Assembly: GCA_002451465.1 (NCBI GenBank)
Contig: DKCJ01000006.1
Coordinates: 14,861-78,860, forward strand
Source of the DNA: Caryophanales bacterium UBA6877
GTDB lineage: Bacteria > Bacillota_I > Bacilli_A > RFN20 > CAG-826
Length of the DNA stretch: 64,000 nt
Direction: 5' to 3'
Position 1 is the first letter of the stretch. The number at the start of each line of letters is the position of its first letter. The position numbers were made by a program, and so were the translations under genes. The notes below the pieces were generated by a model. It had not been told where the DNA came from. It made no database searches and saw only the letters and a program-made list of their open reading frames with translations. Of this stretch, positions 47,735-57,830 are shown piece by piece.

Positions 47735-50296
47735 TTATTTATCAATACAAAAATCAAATTCACCAGCACCAGCTTCGTAAATTTTATTATTCAAAACAAT
47801 TTTAGCCTTTGTATTTGAGGGAATACTTATATGATATTCCACCTTGTCTTTATTAATTTTCCAACTACTTTTTACTAATCCATAAATACTCAAATAACTA
47901 GATTCAGCAAAAGTAAATTTCCCACCAATGATTGGATTAATTAAAAATTCATTTTCATTCACTACATTAATACCACACATTCTTGAGATAATCCATTCGA
48001 CTACCGCGCCTTTAGAATAATGATCAAGGGACGCAATACCTTTTTGTGCACTAGTGCCTTCCCAACTTTCCCAAATGGTATTTGCCCCCATTTTGGTCAT
48101 AAATAACCAACCTGGCATTTTTTCATTTTCTAGCAACCTATAAGCATATTCAATATTCATATCTTCTAATACATATAAAATAAAAGGTGTCGATAAAAAT
48201 CCAGTCCCTAATTTCCAATCATAAAAGTCTAAAGCTTTCAAAAGTCTTTCTTTAGCATATTTTGTTTCTTCTTCATCTAATAAACCCATATATAATGGCC
48301 TAACTAATTTAGATTGTCGATTAGTATCTAAACTAAATTTAGGACATTTAACTAATTGCTCATAAGATATTTTTACTTTATCACTATATTCTTTAAATAA
48401 CTTTGCGTCGTTATCTTTATTAAGCTCTTTTGATATTTCAATCATCTTATTTAACACAAAATAAACATATGCCGTTCCTTCTTCTGGATGAGGTGAAGCA
48501 AAATCTTTAAAGCTTGTTATATAAACATCAGTTGGTTCGGCCCATTCTCCATAACTTTGTCCATAATTATGAATATATTTATTATATTTTCTTTTTAAAC
48601 CTGTCCTTGCAGCTGTTATATACCATTTACCTAACTTATTTAACTTATATAAAACATATTTTTTCATTGATTCATAATTTTGAGCAAGAATTCTTTTATC
48701 ACCATAATGTTTAAATATGTAATAAGGTATAAGTACTCCAGCATCTGACCAACCAGCCGATCCATCCATAGGTTTCATATAAAAATCAACCCCGCCTTCT
48801 GGATTAATTTGCCTATAACATCCATTTTTATGTTGACCATCTTTCATGTCATTTATATATTTTCTTGCAAATGGAACATAATTAAATAAATAAGATGCTG
48901 TTTTTGTAAATATTTGTGCATCCCCAGTCCAACCATGTCTTTCCCTTGTTGGACAATCTGTTGGAACATCTGCATGATTATTTTTTGCAGACCAACGAGT
49001 CGCATCAACAAATTTATTTAAAAGTTCATTGCTAGATTTAAATTCTAAAGTTTCTTCCATTGAAGAATAAACCGCAATTGCCTCAAAATCATCTTTATTC
49101 CAAGAGACATCACCTTCAACTAATACATATTGAAAGCCAAAAATCGCAAATTTTGTTTTATATTCATTTACGCCATCCTTTAAAAAAACTGTTACTTCTT
49201 GACGTGGAGTAATCTTGGTACCCTTTTTATTTCTACATTGGATGTTTGTTTGAGTAAATTCCCCATCTTTATCAAACATTTCTCCAAAGCGAAATTTAAT
49301 TATTTCCCCTTTTTTTCCATTTATTTTAAAAGAAATATAACCAGCAATATTTTGACCAAAATCTAAAACTTTCTTTTCACTTTTTGTGGTAATAACTTTT
49401 TGAACTTTAAATATTTCATGTTCTTCAAGATTAACATTATTTGAAGCCTTAGGAACTACCTTACATTTTGTTTCTTTTGCTTTAAATGCATAACTAGGTT
49501 TTAAATTCATATCAAAAATTTCACCATCTTGATTATCTGCAAAGCGAATACTCCCATCATTTGACCATGACCACGAACTATCAGTTCCTAAAGTTGTTTT
49601 ATTATTATCTAAATCAATATATTCAAGTTGAATAAATAATTTCGTTTGAGTTCCGTATTGGTTTTTTATACCCCATGCCCCACAACTACCTCTATACCAC
49701 CCATCAGCAAGTTCAGCTTCAATTATATTTTTACCTTCTTTTAAATAATTTGAAATATCATAAGTTTGTAGTTGGATTCTCTTACGATAATCTGTGTGAC
49801 CAGGAGCTAAAACAAAACTACCTACTCTTTTTCCGTTTATTTTAACTTCATAAAGACCACAAGCAGTTGCGTAAAGTCTAGCTTTTTTAATTTTTGGAAC
49901 AGTTATTTCTTTCTTAAAACAATCAACAGGATATCTCTTGTTTTTGTTTACAAAATAATTTCCTCTAATCCATTTCGCTTTAAAATCATCTTTATTGAGT
50001 AAAGACATCTCAAAAGAGGCTTTTTCGGATTCTTCTCCTTTTATATCATTTTCATTCCATAAAGTAACTTTCCAAATAATATGGTCACCTGAATGAAGTT
50101 CTTCAGGAAAAGAAACGGACATTGTAGAAGAATTTACTTTTTTTGAATCATAAACTAATTCGTTATCTTTATAAGCTACTACTCTATATGCGGTTTGCTT
50201 TTTATCTCCTAATGCGTTCCAAGATAATAATGGATTTTTAATATCAATTCCAATTGGATTTACTAAAAATTCAGTTCTTAAATTTATTGCTTTCAT
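47735..50296 (-). CDS. GH78 alpha-L-rhamnosidase
   Basis: An 853-residue glycoside hydrolase that removes terminal alpha-L-rhamnose from glycosides. An N-terminal Fn3-like domain (about 1-105, with NPLLSWNALGDKKQTAYRV) precedes the GH78 N-terminal beta domain (KARLYATACGLYEVKINGKRVG, ADGWYRGSCGAWG). The (alpha/alpha)6 catalytic domain has DVPTDCPTRERHGWTGDAQ at 443-461, holding the conserved acidic residues, and WESWEGTSAQKGIASLDHYSKGA with the later Glu. There is no signal peptide, so it acts in the cytoplasm on imported substrates. A GGGAGA site precedes the ATG. It shares strand with the transporter and GH3 gene upstream, separated by 223 bases. Confidence 0.93.
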   Translation of the reverse strand: MKAINLRTEFLVNPIGIDIKNPLLSWNALGDKKQTAYRVVAYKDNELVYDSKKVNSSTMSVSFPEELHSGDHIIWKVTLWNENDIKGEESEKASFEMSLLNKDDFKAKWIRGNYFVNKNKRYPVDCFKKEITVPKIKKARLYATACGLYEVKINGKRVGSFVLAPGHTDYRKRIQLQTYDISNYLKEGKNIIEAELADGWYRGSCGAWGIKNQYGTQTKLFIQLEYIDLDNNKTTLGTDSSWSWSNDGSIRFADNQDGEIFDMNLKPSYAFKAKETKCKVVPKASNNVNLEEHEIFKVQKVITTKSEKKVLDFGQNIAGYISFKINGKKGEIIKFRFGEMFDKDGEFTQTNIQCRNKKGTKITPRQEVTVFLKDGVNEYKTKFAIFGFQYVLVEGDVSWNKDDFEAIAVYSSMEETLEFKSSNELLNKFVDATRWSAKNNHADVPTDCPTRERHGWTGDAQIFTKTASYLFNYVPFARKYINDMKDGQHKNGCYRQINPEGGVDFYMKPMDGSAGWSDAGVLIPYYIFKHYGDKRILAQNYESMKKYVLYKLNKLGKWYITAARTGLKRKYNKYIHNYGQSYGEWAEPTDVYITSFKDFASPHPEEGTAYVYFVLNKMIEISKELNKDNDAKLFKEYSDKVKISYEQLVKCPKFSLDTNRQSKLVRPLYMGLLDEEETKYAKERLLKALDFYDWKLGTGFLSTPFILYVLEDMNIEYAYRLLENEKMPGWLFMTKMGANTIWESWEGTSAQKGIASLDHYSKGAVVEWIISRMCGINVVNENEFLINPIIGGKFTFAESSYLSIYGLVKSSWKINKDKVEYHISIPSNTKAKIVLNNKIYEAGAGEFDFCIDK

Positions 50297-50519
50297 ATTT
50301 TATTTCTCCCATAATTTCATAGCTTTTACCAAACATTAGATTTCTATTTTTTCTAAGCCATGTTTTTTGTTATCGATTTTAATATATTAATTTAAAACAC
50401 CTTCATTTTCTAAAACTATTTATAAACTTATAATGTTTAAAATTTAAATAACTTATCATTTATTTCTTGATACATAAAAGACTTAGAAAACTCTTTTTCA
50501 ATATCCTTTTCATAATTAT

Positions 50520-52379
50520 TTAGGCATTTTCTAATTCTTTTTTTATTTTAGCTCTAAAAGAAGCACCATATGCACTTTCTTTTGCCCAGGCCTCTTCTTC
50601 TTTTTCTCGATGTAACTTTTCTTTTAATAGAAGTTTTTCTTGTTTATCTTTTGGAAGTTTATTAAATTTATCTAATTTTTTCTTTTCCAATTTCGCAAGT
50701 TTTAACTTTTCTTTTTCCTCTTTGAGAGCCTTTTTCTTATCAAGGTTAAGTTTTTTTGTAGTTACTTTGTTTTTATGTTTATTTAATTCTTCTTCATAAT
50801 TTAAACCTTTTTTCTCACATTTTTCTTTTAAAGAAATAGCAAAAGCTTCTTCATTTTCAAGCATATATTTTTCTTCATCTTGAATAGCTTTCACTTCTGG
50901 TTCAACCCAAACTTCATTTCTTGCTAAACATTCAGCTTTATGGAATGCACGTATTTCAGCTTGCTTTTTATTAATCGTTTTTTCAACATTTAAGAATAAT
51001 AAAATGAAGGCAATAAATAATCCTGTTATAGTTTCTAATCCAACAAAAGCAAAAGTAATAAGATTTTTGCAAAATTCATTTTGCTCATAAACCTTAATAA
51101 CACCATCAATCATTTCTGGAGCTTGATATCCAGATGATGATAAAAATCCATTAAATACAGCAGTAGCGACACCAATTGTTGTAACAGCTAAAATATTATA
51201 AATCGACATTGCCGTTCCATCACATCTTATACCTGACTTCCATTCAAGATTATCGAGCCCATCAGCAAAGAGAGCCATAAAAACATATGCCGAAGGAAGC
51301 GAGCCAAGATTTTTAATAAATTGACCACCAATTACAATACCCATATCATTAGGAACAAGCCAGCATATTGCTGAACCTAAAGACATAATAAGGAAACCAA
51401 TTAAAGTAATATTTCTTTTACCAAATTTTTTAGCAAGTGGCCATACAGCAAAAATACCAATACCCATTGGAATACCACCAACTACCGAAACAAGAGTTTG
51501 GGTTATTCCATCGTTATAAGTTCCCAAAACAAAATTACAATAATAAACAAGACCTAAATTTTTTAAAGAAGAAGCAAATGTAGAAATGAAGAAATAAACA
51601 AACATGATAATCATGTATCTATCAGTTAAAACAATTTTTAATTGTGTTAAGAAAGGAACCTTTTTTTCTTCTCTTCCGATACTTTCTTCACTAACACGTT
51701 CTTTTGTGTAGTAATATTCAAGCAAGGTAAATGGAAGGGCTAAAATAGAAAGGATCGACATACAAATTAACCAAGAATTTCTATTTACACCTAAAATTGG
51801 CATAACAACCATTGGGAATATAAGAGCAACAATTATGCCACTCATCATAATTGTTGTAACTTGATTAAAGACTGATAATCCACCTCTTTGTATCGTATTT
51901 CTAGTAGATAAAGGACACATTAAATTGTGACTCATATTAAATATCGTATAGGAAAACGAATAAAATAAGTTGTATGAAACTATAATCCAAATAACTTCAA
52001 CTGTCTCATTACTTGTTGGAACAGTAAATAAGAGTATTCCAGAAATAACAAGTAAAGGGGCTGAAACTAAAATCCAAGGACGCGCTTTCCCTTGTTTAGT
52101 TTTCGTTCTATCAATGATATAACCCATAATAATGTTTGTAACAGCATCAATAATTTTCGAAATTAATGGGAAAATAATTAAAAACAAACCACCCCATATA
52201 GATGTAAGTTTTAATACATCAGTGTAAAAAACATTTAAATATGTCGCTAAAACAGCGTTCAAAAGCAACGCACCTGCTGGTCCTAAAAGATAACCAAACC
52301 ATCTTTCTTTGTTTGTGACATTTCTTCCATGAACTTTACTATCAAAGAATTTTCTATCAATTAACTTTGTTCTTTCCAT
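50520..52379 (-). CDS. GPH-family sugar/cation symporter with long charged tail
   Basis: A 619-residue membrane transporter of the glycoside-pentoside-hexuronide:cation symporter family (MFS fold). Family marks include [30 protein letters not shown], the [25 protein letters not shown] motif and 12 hydrophobic segments up to about residue 475. Then comes a tail of about 140 residues rich in Lys and Glu that is predicted helical and cytosolic, much longer than in MelB-type members. The gene lies 11 bases after the GH3 gene and upstream of the rhamnosidase, so it probably imports the rhamnosyl/glucosyl glycoside they cleave. Substrate is inferred only. AAGGAG precedes the ATG. Confidence 0.88.
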   Translation of the reverse strand: MERTKLIDRKFFDSKVHGRNVTNKERWFGYLLGPAGALLLNAVLATYLNVFYTDVLKLTSIWGGLFLIIFPLISKIIDAVTNIIMGYIIDRTKTKQGKARPWILVSAPLLVISGILLFTVPTSNETVEVIWIIVSYNLFYSFSYTIFNMSHNLMCPLSTRNTIQRGGLSVFNQVTTIMMSGIIVALIFPMVVMPILGVNRNSWLICMSILSILALPFTLLEYYYTKERVSEESIGREEKKVPFLTQLKIVLTDRYMIIMFVYFFISTFASSLKNLGLVYYCNFVLGTYNDGITQTLVSVVGGIPMGIGIFAVWPLAKKFGKRNITLIGFLIMSLGSAICWLVPNDMGIVIGGQFIKNLGSLPSAYVFMALFADGLDNLEWKSGIRCDGTAMSIYNILAVTTIGVATAVFNGFLSSSGYQAPEMIDGVIKVYEQNEFCKNLITFAFVGLETITGLFIAFILLFLNVEKTINKKQAEIRAFHKAECLARNEVWVEPEVKAIQDEEKYMLENEEAFAISLKEKCEKKGLNYEEELNKHKNKVTTKKLNLDKKKALKEEKEKLKLAKLEKKKLDKFNKLPKDKQEKLLLKEKLHREKEEEAWAKESAYGASFRAKIKKELENA

Positions 52380-52390
52380 ATTTATTCTCC

Positions 52391-54832
52391 TTATTTTTTA
52401 TCAATATCTTTGGCTAAAGAAATTGTTTTTATTGGTGTGGTAAAGTTTTTTATACCTTTAATCAAGTGCCAATTCGCTAAATTCATCATACCTTCTACAA
52501 AATTATATGGGCAAGAATTGCCAGCCGACATCGACATTGTAATTAAAGAGTTATTTTCTAATATTCTTTTTAAGAAAAAGGATCCTTTTAATTTATTGTC
52601 TTTTTCTTGTCCTTCAGGTAATTTTTTAGCAGCTTTTTCTTCTTTCTTTTGAACACTTAATATGGCATTAAATAATATTTTTCCAAAAAAAGTATAATTT
52701 AAATCATAAAAGCGACTTTCTAAAGTAATTGGTTTCTTTTTCTTTAACATAGGAATTTTTAACCCGCTCATTTCTTCAAATGTTTCATCACTTATCTTTT
52801 CTAAAGAATCTAAATATAATTTTTCAACATTTTTAGAATATGGGGAAGGTAAATTTTCACCATCAATGTTAATTTTAATTCTTTCTTTAGGTGTCAAGCA
52901 ATCTGTAGAGGCCTCAAATTCATAAATTCCACTTACAAGAACAAATCTATTTTCTTTTATATCCCAATATCTTAGATCATTTTTATTAATTTTAATTGTA
53001 ATATTCTTTTTTTCATTTGGTTTTAAATACACTTTTTTAAAACCTTTCAATTCTTTAAGAGGTCTAAAAACCGTATTTGGAGCTTTAACATAAATTTCTA
53101 CAACTTCTCCACCATATACTTTTCCAATATTTTGAACGTCTAATGAAAGTAAAATTTCATCATTGCTATTCTCTATTTTTAAATTAGAGTAACTAAATTT
53201 AGTATAGGAAAGTCCATATCCAAATGGGAAAAGTATTTTTTCAGGCTGTTTTAAAAAATATCTATAACCAACAAAAATACTTTCTTTATATACTTCGTTT
53301 TCGTTTTTAGAAAACTCTTTTCCATAAGGAATATCTTCATATTTTTTTACCCAAGTTTCTGCTAATTTCCCAGATGGATTTGTCTTACCAAACAACAACG
53401 AATATGTGGCTTCTCCACCAGTTTCTCCTGGTAAATACATATTTAATATTGCATTAATATTATCAATAAATGGGAGTTCTACTGGAGAACCTAAAAATAA
53501 AACTAAAATAATTTTTTTATTGTGTTTTATAAGTGCATTTATTAAATCAATCTGATTTTTTGGGAGAAGCATATTATCTCTATCTGAACCCTCGGATTCA
53601 TAATAATCAGTTAATCCAGCAAAAAGTAATACTTTATCAAAATTATTTGATTTATTAATAGCTTCATCAATGAGTTTTTGATTTGTCTCAATTTTATTTT
53701 CTTCATAACCTTTTGCATATCTATATTTAACTTTATGATCATCAAAAGCCATTTTTGGAGAAATATAAATTGCAGGATTAATCATAGAACTACCCGCTCC
53801 TTGATAACGCATTTTTGTAAAAAGATCGCCAATTACTAGGTATTCTTCTTCGTTTTTTAAAGGTAACAATCCATCATTTTTTAGCAAAACAGCAGAATCT
53901 TCAGCGATTTTACAAGCAAGTTGTGCATGTTTTTTAAAATCAACATGGTCAACTTTTTCTTTGTTTTTATGTTTAGAAACTAATTTTAAAACATTATAAA
54001 CAGCTTCGTTTAAAGTATCGATTTTAATTTTATTATTGTTTATACCATCATAAATCCATTTTCTACAAATCGCTGTATCGCCAGGCATCTCAAGATCTAA
54101 ACCAGCTTTAAGCATTGATAATCGGTCATGTGTTGCGCCCCAATCAGTCATTACTAACCCATCAAATCCCCATTCATTACGTAAAATATCCTTTAATAAA
54201 GTTCTATTTTGTGAACAGTATGTACCATTAATTTTATTATAAGAACACATTATAGTTTCTGGTTTAGCTTCTTTAACTATCATTTCAAAAGGCTTTAAAT
54301 AAATTTCTCTTATAGCTCTATTATCAGCAATTGAATTGCCTAAAAAACGATAATTTTCAGCATTATTTAATGCAAAATGTTTACAAGAAACGCCTATTTT
54401 TTTGCTTTGAACGCCTTTTACTTCACTAATACCCATTTTTCCTGAAAGATAAGGATCTTCAGAAAAATATTCAAAGTTTCTACCAGCTAACGGATTTCTT
54501 TTAATATTCACTCCTGGTCCTAAAATAATATCAACACCGTATAATTTGGCCTCTTCTGCCATAGCTTTTCCCATCATATAGAGATTATTCTCATTCCAAC
54601 TAGAAGCTGTTGATGCAGCAGTTGGAAAAGATGTTGCAATTTCACTATTTGATACACCATTATCCCCACTTCCAATTTGTACACGTAGTCCATGAGGTCC
54701 ATCAGACATTCTAAGCGACTCAATATTTAGTCTAGGGATTGAATTCGTGTACATAAAATTAGTTCCAGCTACTAAAGCTATTTTTTCTTCTAATGTTAAT
54801 TCATTTAATATATTTAAAATCTTTTTATCCAT
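52391..54832 (-). CDS. GH3 beta-glucosidase
   Basis: An 813-residue GH3 enzyme that releases terminal beta-linked glucose or a related sugar. It has the (beta/alpha)8 domain with MSDGPHGLR (42-50), the nucleophile Asp 230 in [12 protein letters not shown], the second alpha/beta sandwich domain, and an Fn3-like domain (about 560-680). A C-terminal extension of about 130 residues is helix-rich, as in clostridial GH3 proteins. There is no signal peptide, so it is intracellular. It is first in an operon with the symporter. A cre-like site lies 37 bases upstream of the start, in the region shared with the divergent AraC-type gene. Confidence 0.92.
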   Translation of the reverse strand: MDKKILNILNELTLEEKIALVAGTNFMYTNSIPRLNIESLRMSDGPHGLRVQIGSGDNGVSNSEIATSFPTAASTASSWNENNLYMMGKAMAEEAKLYGVDIILGPGVNIKRNPLAGRNFEYFSEDPYLSGKMGISEVKGVQSKKIGVSCKHFALNNAENYRFLGNSIADNRAIREIYLKPFEMIVKEAKPETIMCSYNKINGTYCSQNRTLLKDILRNEWGFDGLVMTDWGATHDRLSMLKAGLDLEMPGDTAICRKWIYDGINNNKIKIDTLNEAVYNVLKLVSKHKNKEKVDHVDFKKHAQLACKIAEDSAVLLKNDGLLPLKNEEEYLVIGDLFTKMRYQGAGSSMINPAIYISPKMAFDDHKVKYRYAKGYEENKIETNQKLIDEAINKSNNFDKVLLFAGLTDYYESEGSDRDNMLLPKNQIDLINALIKHNKKIILVLFLGSPVELPFIDNINAILNMYLPGETGGEATYSLLFGKTNPSGKLAETWVKKYEDIPYGKEFSKNENEVYKESIFVGYRYFLKQPEKILFPFGYGLSYTKFSYSNLKIENSNDEILLSLDVQNIGKVYGGEVVEIYVKAPNTVFRPLKELKGFKKVYLKPNEKKNITIKINKNDLRYWDIKENRFVLVSGIYEFEASTDCLTPKERIKINIDGENLPSPYSKNVEKLYLDSLEKISDETFEEMSGLKIPMLKKKKPITLESRFYDLNYTFFGKILFNAILSVQKKEEKAAKKLPEGQEKDNKLKGSFFLKRILENNSLITMSMSAGNSCPYNFVEGMMNLANWHLIKGIKNFTTPIKTISLAKDIDKK

Positions 54833-54868
54833 ACTATATTTACCATTTTGCTTTATTTAATCACAAAA

Positions 54869-54882
54869 TGTAAGCGCTTTCT
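54869..54882. promoter_or_regulatory. cre-like catabolite-repression site
   Basis: TGTAAGCGCTTTCT matches the Bacillota catabolite responsive element TGWAANCGNTNWCA at 13 of 14 positions. It lies between the divergent GH3 and AraC-type genes and touches the -35 of the latter. Confidence 0.65.
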
Positions 54883-54910
54883 TGCATAATTGTTTGTTTT
54901 TTATTAAAAT
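54882..54910 (+). promoter_or_regulatory. Promoter of the AraC-type regulator
   Basis: TTGCAT (54882-54887) and TAAAAT (54905-54910) are 17 bases apart. The predicted transcription start is only about five bases before the ATG at 54922, so the transcript is leaderless or nearly so. The overlapping cre-like site suggests repression by glucose. Confidence 0.6.
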
Positions 54911-54921
54911 TGTTTTATGTT

Positions 54922-56124
54922 ATGAAAAAAGAAGATTTATTTTATTTATGTAAAATGATTGGAAGTTTAATGGGCGAGCCAATAAGACTCTATGAAAATG
55001 ATAGAGAAATATTCTTCCATTCCTTAGTTAATCTAGTTAAAGACCCAATAAAACCATATGAAAAAGAAATTTTAAAAATAAATGAACATATAAGTTATTT
55101 TATTGCCTCCAATTTTTTCTATTATGGGGTTTTAAATTTTAATAATTACAAAATTATTATTGGTCCTTCTATTCAAAAAGAAATGACCGATAAAGAACTT
55201 AAAGAACTTGCTTTTGAAACTGACGTTCCAATAGAAGAAATTGATACATATATTTATTCATTAAAAAATCTAGTTTCTATACCTTTGCCATCATTACTTC
55301 AAATTTTATGTGTAATTAATTTCGCTTTAAATAATGAAAAATTATCTATTTATGATCTTTCAATATACGATGATGAACAACTAAAATTATCTAAACAAAT
55401 AGAGAAAGAAAAAATTGATTATAACGAAGATAAATATATTAACCGGTGTATTAATAAGATACATAACACTTTAGACGTTGAATACAAACTTTTAAGTTAT
55501 ATTAGACATGGCGATGTTGAAGCTTTAAATAATTGGATCAAAAATGCTCCGGCAGTTACGCCAGGAATATTATCTAATGACTCAATAAGACAAGCGAAAA
55601 ACATGTTTATTGTAACTACAACTTTAATTTCAAGAGAAGCTATTAGAAGTGGAATAGAGCCAAATGAAGCTTTATCTTACTCAGATGCCTATATTCAAAA
55701 ATGTGAACTCTTAAATTCTCTTGAAAATATTACCAATCTTCAATTTCATATGATTTTAGATTACGCAACAAGAATAAAAAGATTACGTTTAGGGGATAAC
55801 CCTTCTAAACTAGTTATTGATATTGCAAATTATGTGCAAAAACATATTTCTGAACCTATTGAAATTAATAAATTAGCTAAAGAAATTTATTTAAATAGAA
55901 CCTATCTTGCTACAAAGTTTAAAAAAGAAACTAATAAAACTTTAACCGAATATATTTTGAATGAAAAAATTGAAGAAAGTAAAAGATTTTTAATTTATTC
56001 CGATAAATCACTTTCTTCGATTGCAAATTATCTTGGTTTTTCTTCTCAATCTCACTATACAAATGTCTTTAAAAAAATTACGAAAATAAGTCCTAATGAA
56101 TATCGAATAAAATATAAAAAATAA
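54922..56124 (+). CDS. AraC-family transcriptional regulator
   Basis: A 400-residue regulator. The last 100 residues are an AraC-type double helix-turn-helix domain (IANYVQKHISEPIEINKLAKEIYLNRTYLATKFKKET quoted in part: first helix-turn-helix; SLSSIANYLGFSSQSHYTNVFKK: second). The N-terminal 290 residues are a helical sensor region of unknown ligand, like that of regulators beside GH3 and GPH genes in Bacillota. The ATG at 54922 is chosen; a TTG at 54910 lies in the -10 element. It is divergent from the GH3-symporter genes and probably activates them in response to the glycoside. Confidence 0.87.
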   Translation: MKKEDLFYLCKMIGSLMGEPIRLYENDREIFFHSLVNLVKDPIKPYEKEILKINEHISYFIASNFFYYGVLNFNNYKIIIGPSIQKEMTDKELKELAFETDVPIEEIDTYIYSLKNLVSIPLPSLLQILCVINFALNNEKLSIYDLSIYDDEQLKLSKQIEKEKIDYNEDKYINRCINKIHNTLDVEYKLLSYIRHGDVEALNNWIKNAPAVTPGILSNDSIRQAKNMFIVTTTLISREAIRSGIEPNEALSYSDAYIQKCELLNSLENITNLQFHMILDYATRIKRLRLGDNPSKLVIDIANYVQKHISEPIEINKLAKEIYLNRTYLATKFKKETNKTLTEYILNEKIEESKRFLIYSDKSLSSIANYLGFSSQSHYTNVFKKITKISPNEYRIKYKK

Positions 56125-56194
56125 ATTTATTTTTACCGAAGAATAGCGTTTATTTTTCTTTTTGTTTATAATTTTAATGATTATGATTACAAAT

Positions 56195-56941
56195 ATGTTT
56201 ACCAAAGAACGATTTAAAATAATTGAGGAATATTTAAAGAAAAACTCAAGAGCTACTGTTGAAGAACTTGCAAATCTTTTATTTGTCTCAAAAGCAACAG
56301 TCAGAAGAGATTTAACCGAAATGGAAAAATTAGGACAAATTAAAAGAACTCATGGTGGCGCAATTTATAATAATCAAGATGAACTAAATATTTTTGTCCG
56401 CATAGAAAATAATTCAAAAGACAAAGAAGAAACCGCAAAAATAGCCTTAAAAAACATCCCTCAATTTAATACAGCTTTTGTTGACAATTCTTCAACATGT
56501 CTTGCTTTACTTAGTTTAATGGATCTTGATAATAAAACAATCGTGACAAATGGTTTTCAGCTTGCAGCTATGCTCGATAAGAAAAAAGGAGCAAAAGTCA
56601 TCTTTCTTGGTGGACAAGTATTATATTCTTCATTCTCTACAACCGGATATTTTGCAATTAATACGATAAATCAATTACATTTTGATTTATTTTTATCTTC
56701 TTGCGCTGGACTAAATGAAAATGGTACTTATGAACAAACTCTTGAAACAATGGAGTTAAAAAAACTCGCATATTTTAAAAGCGACACTAAAATTCTATTA
56801 GTTGATAAAACTAAATTTGATCACATCTTTACATATAAAACAAATTTATTAAATGACTATAACTTAATTATTACTAATGCAAGTGATGAAAGCATTAAGG
56901 ATTATAAAAAATTGTTAGACAATAAGATAATCAATAGTTAA
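56195..56941 (+). CDS. DeoR-family regulator, probably of rhamnose catabolism
   Basis: A DeoR-type repressor of about 248 residues. The N-terminal winged helix is clear (RFKIIEEYLKKNSRATVEELANLLFVSKATVRRDLTEMEKLGQIKRTHGGA, cited as the family signature with VRRDL and RTHGGA). The C-terminal sugar-phosphate sensor domain has TIVTNGFQLA and KVIFLGGQVL and ends with DKTKFD. The start is uncertain: ATGs at 56177, 56183 and 56195 are all in frame, and 56195 gives the usual MFTKERF N-terminus. A TATAAT box at 56167-56172 is so close that the leader is very short. It converges on rhaD and probably controls rhaBAD, sensing a rhamnose pathway phosphate. Confidence 0.85.
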   Translation: MFTKERFKIIEEYLKKNSRATVEELANLLFVSKATVRRDLTEMEKLGQIKRTHGGAIYNNQDELNIFVRIENNSKDKEETAKIALKNIPQFNTAFVDNSSTCLALLSLMDLDNKTIVTNGFQLAAMLDKKKGAKVIFLGGQVLYSSFSTTGYFAINTINQLHFDLFLSSCAGLNENGTYEQTLETMELKKLAYFKSDTKILLVDKTKFDHIFTYKTNLLNDYNLIITNASDESIKDYKKLLDNKIINS

Positions 56942-56950
56942 CTTTAAACA

Positions 56951-56980
56951 AAAATGTTTCCGATTAAACGGAAACATTTT
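56951..56980. terminator. Bidirectional terminator between the DeoR-type gene and rhaD
   Basis: AAAATGTTTCCG (56951-56962) pairs perfectly with CGGAAACATTTT (56969-56980) around a 6-nt loop, a 12-bp stem flanked by A and T runs, between two convergent genes. Confidence 0.9.
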
Positions 56981-56983
56981 TAA

Positions 56984-57829
56984 TTATTCTTTAACTGATA
57001 AAAAGTCCCAACGAACAACTTTTTCAAGCTTAAATATATGTATTAATTTAGCCATATCCTCATCACTAATATTATTTATGATTGGTCGGTTACCAATTAT
57101 ATTATATATAGTTGCCGCTTTTTCAACAGTTTCAATTAATCCAAACGCTTCATCAAGAGTTTTTCCAGCACCATAAATACCATGGTTTGTCCATAAAACT
57201 ATACGGAAATCCCTCATTTTCTTAGAAGTTGCAACTCCTATTTCATCCGTCCCACAAAGCATCCAAGGCAAAACACCTACTCCTTCTGGGAAAACAACAA
57301 TACATTCGGTAGACATAGTCCATAATGTATGTGAAAAACTTTTTTCATCAAGTGGATGAATATAGGTCATCGCTAAAATATTTGTTGGATGAGTATGCAT
57401 AACCACTCGATTATCCTTATCTACCTTAAGCCTTTCAATATGACTCATTAAATGAGCTGGTAGTTCGCTAGTTGGTCTACCTCCATCTTTATAACCCCAC
57501 AATAACTCTAATGTATTTCCATCCTTAGAAATTCTAAAAATACCAGCATTAGTTTCTACATCATCTTCGACATTTTTAAAATATTTTCCTGTACCTGTAA
57601 CTAGAAAATATTTTCCACTTAAAGATGAGGCATCTAATGAAGATTTATTGATACCTGCAAGTGGAATTTCTCGGATTACATGGTTTAAATCCAAATATTC
57701 TTTAACTTCTTCTTCTTTTAATAAATAAGAAATATTCCCACCATTTCTTTCATCCCAACCAAGTCGGTACATATTAGAAGCGGTTTTTGCAAATTCCCTA
57801 ATAAATGGAGCAGTTAATATATCTTTCAT
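56984..57829 (-). CDS. rhaD: Rhamnulose-1-phosphate aldolase
   Basis: Cleaves L-rhamnulose 1-phosphate to dihydroxyacetone phosphate and L-lactaldehyde. The class II aldolase fold is shown by GWDERNGGNISYLL near the N-terminus, FLVTGTGKYF, the DGGRPTSELPAHLMSH segment with the catalytic Glu, the zinc ligands in VVMHTHPTNILAMTY (about 144-158) and the third His in VLWTNHGIYGAG. Length is 281 residues, normal for RhaD. It starts two bases after rhaA with an AGAGGA site and ends the rhaB-rhaA-rhaD operon. Confidence 0.95.
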   Translation of the reverse strand: MKDILTAPFIREFAKTASNMYRLGWDERNGGNISYLLKEEEVKEYLDLNHVIREIPLAGINKSSLDASSLSGKYFLVTGTGKYFKNVEDDVETNAGIFRISKDGNTLELLWGYKDGGRPTSELPAHLMSHIERLKVDKDNRVVMHTHPTNILAMTYIHPLDEKSFSHTLWTMSTECIVVFPEGVGVLPWMLCGTDEIGVATSKKMRDFRIVLWTNHGIYGAGKTLDEAFGLIETVEKAATIYNIIGNRPIINNISDEDMAKLIHIFKLEKVVRWDFLSVKE

Positions 57830-57830
57830 T

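Noticed and set aside
50400..50519. Short open stretch and a 17-codon signal-peptide-like frame after the symporter gene
   Set aside because: Too short, no ribosome binding site and very AT-rich; expected by chance.
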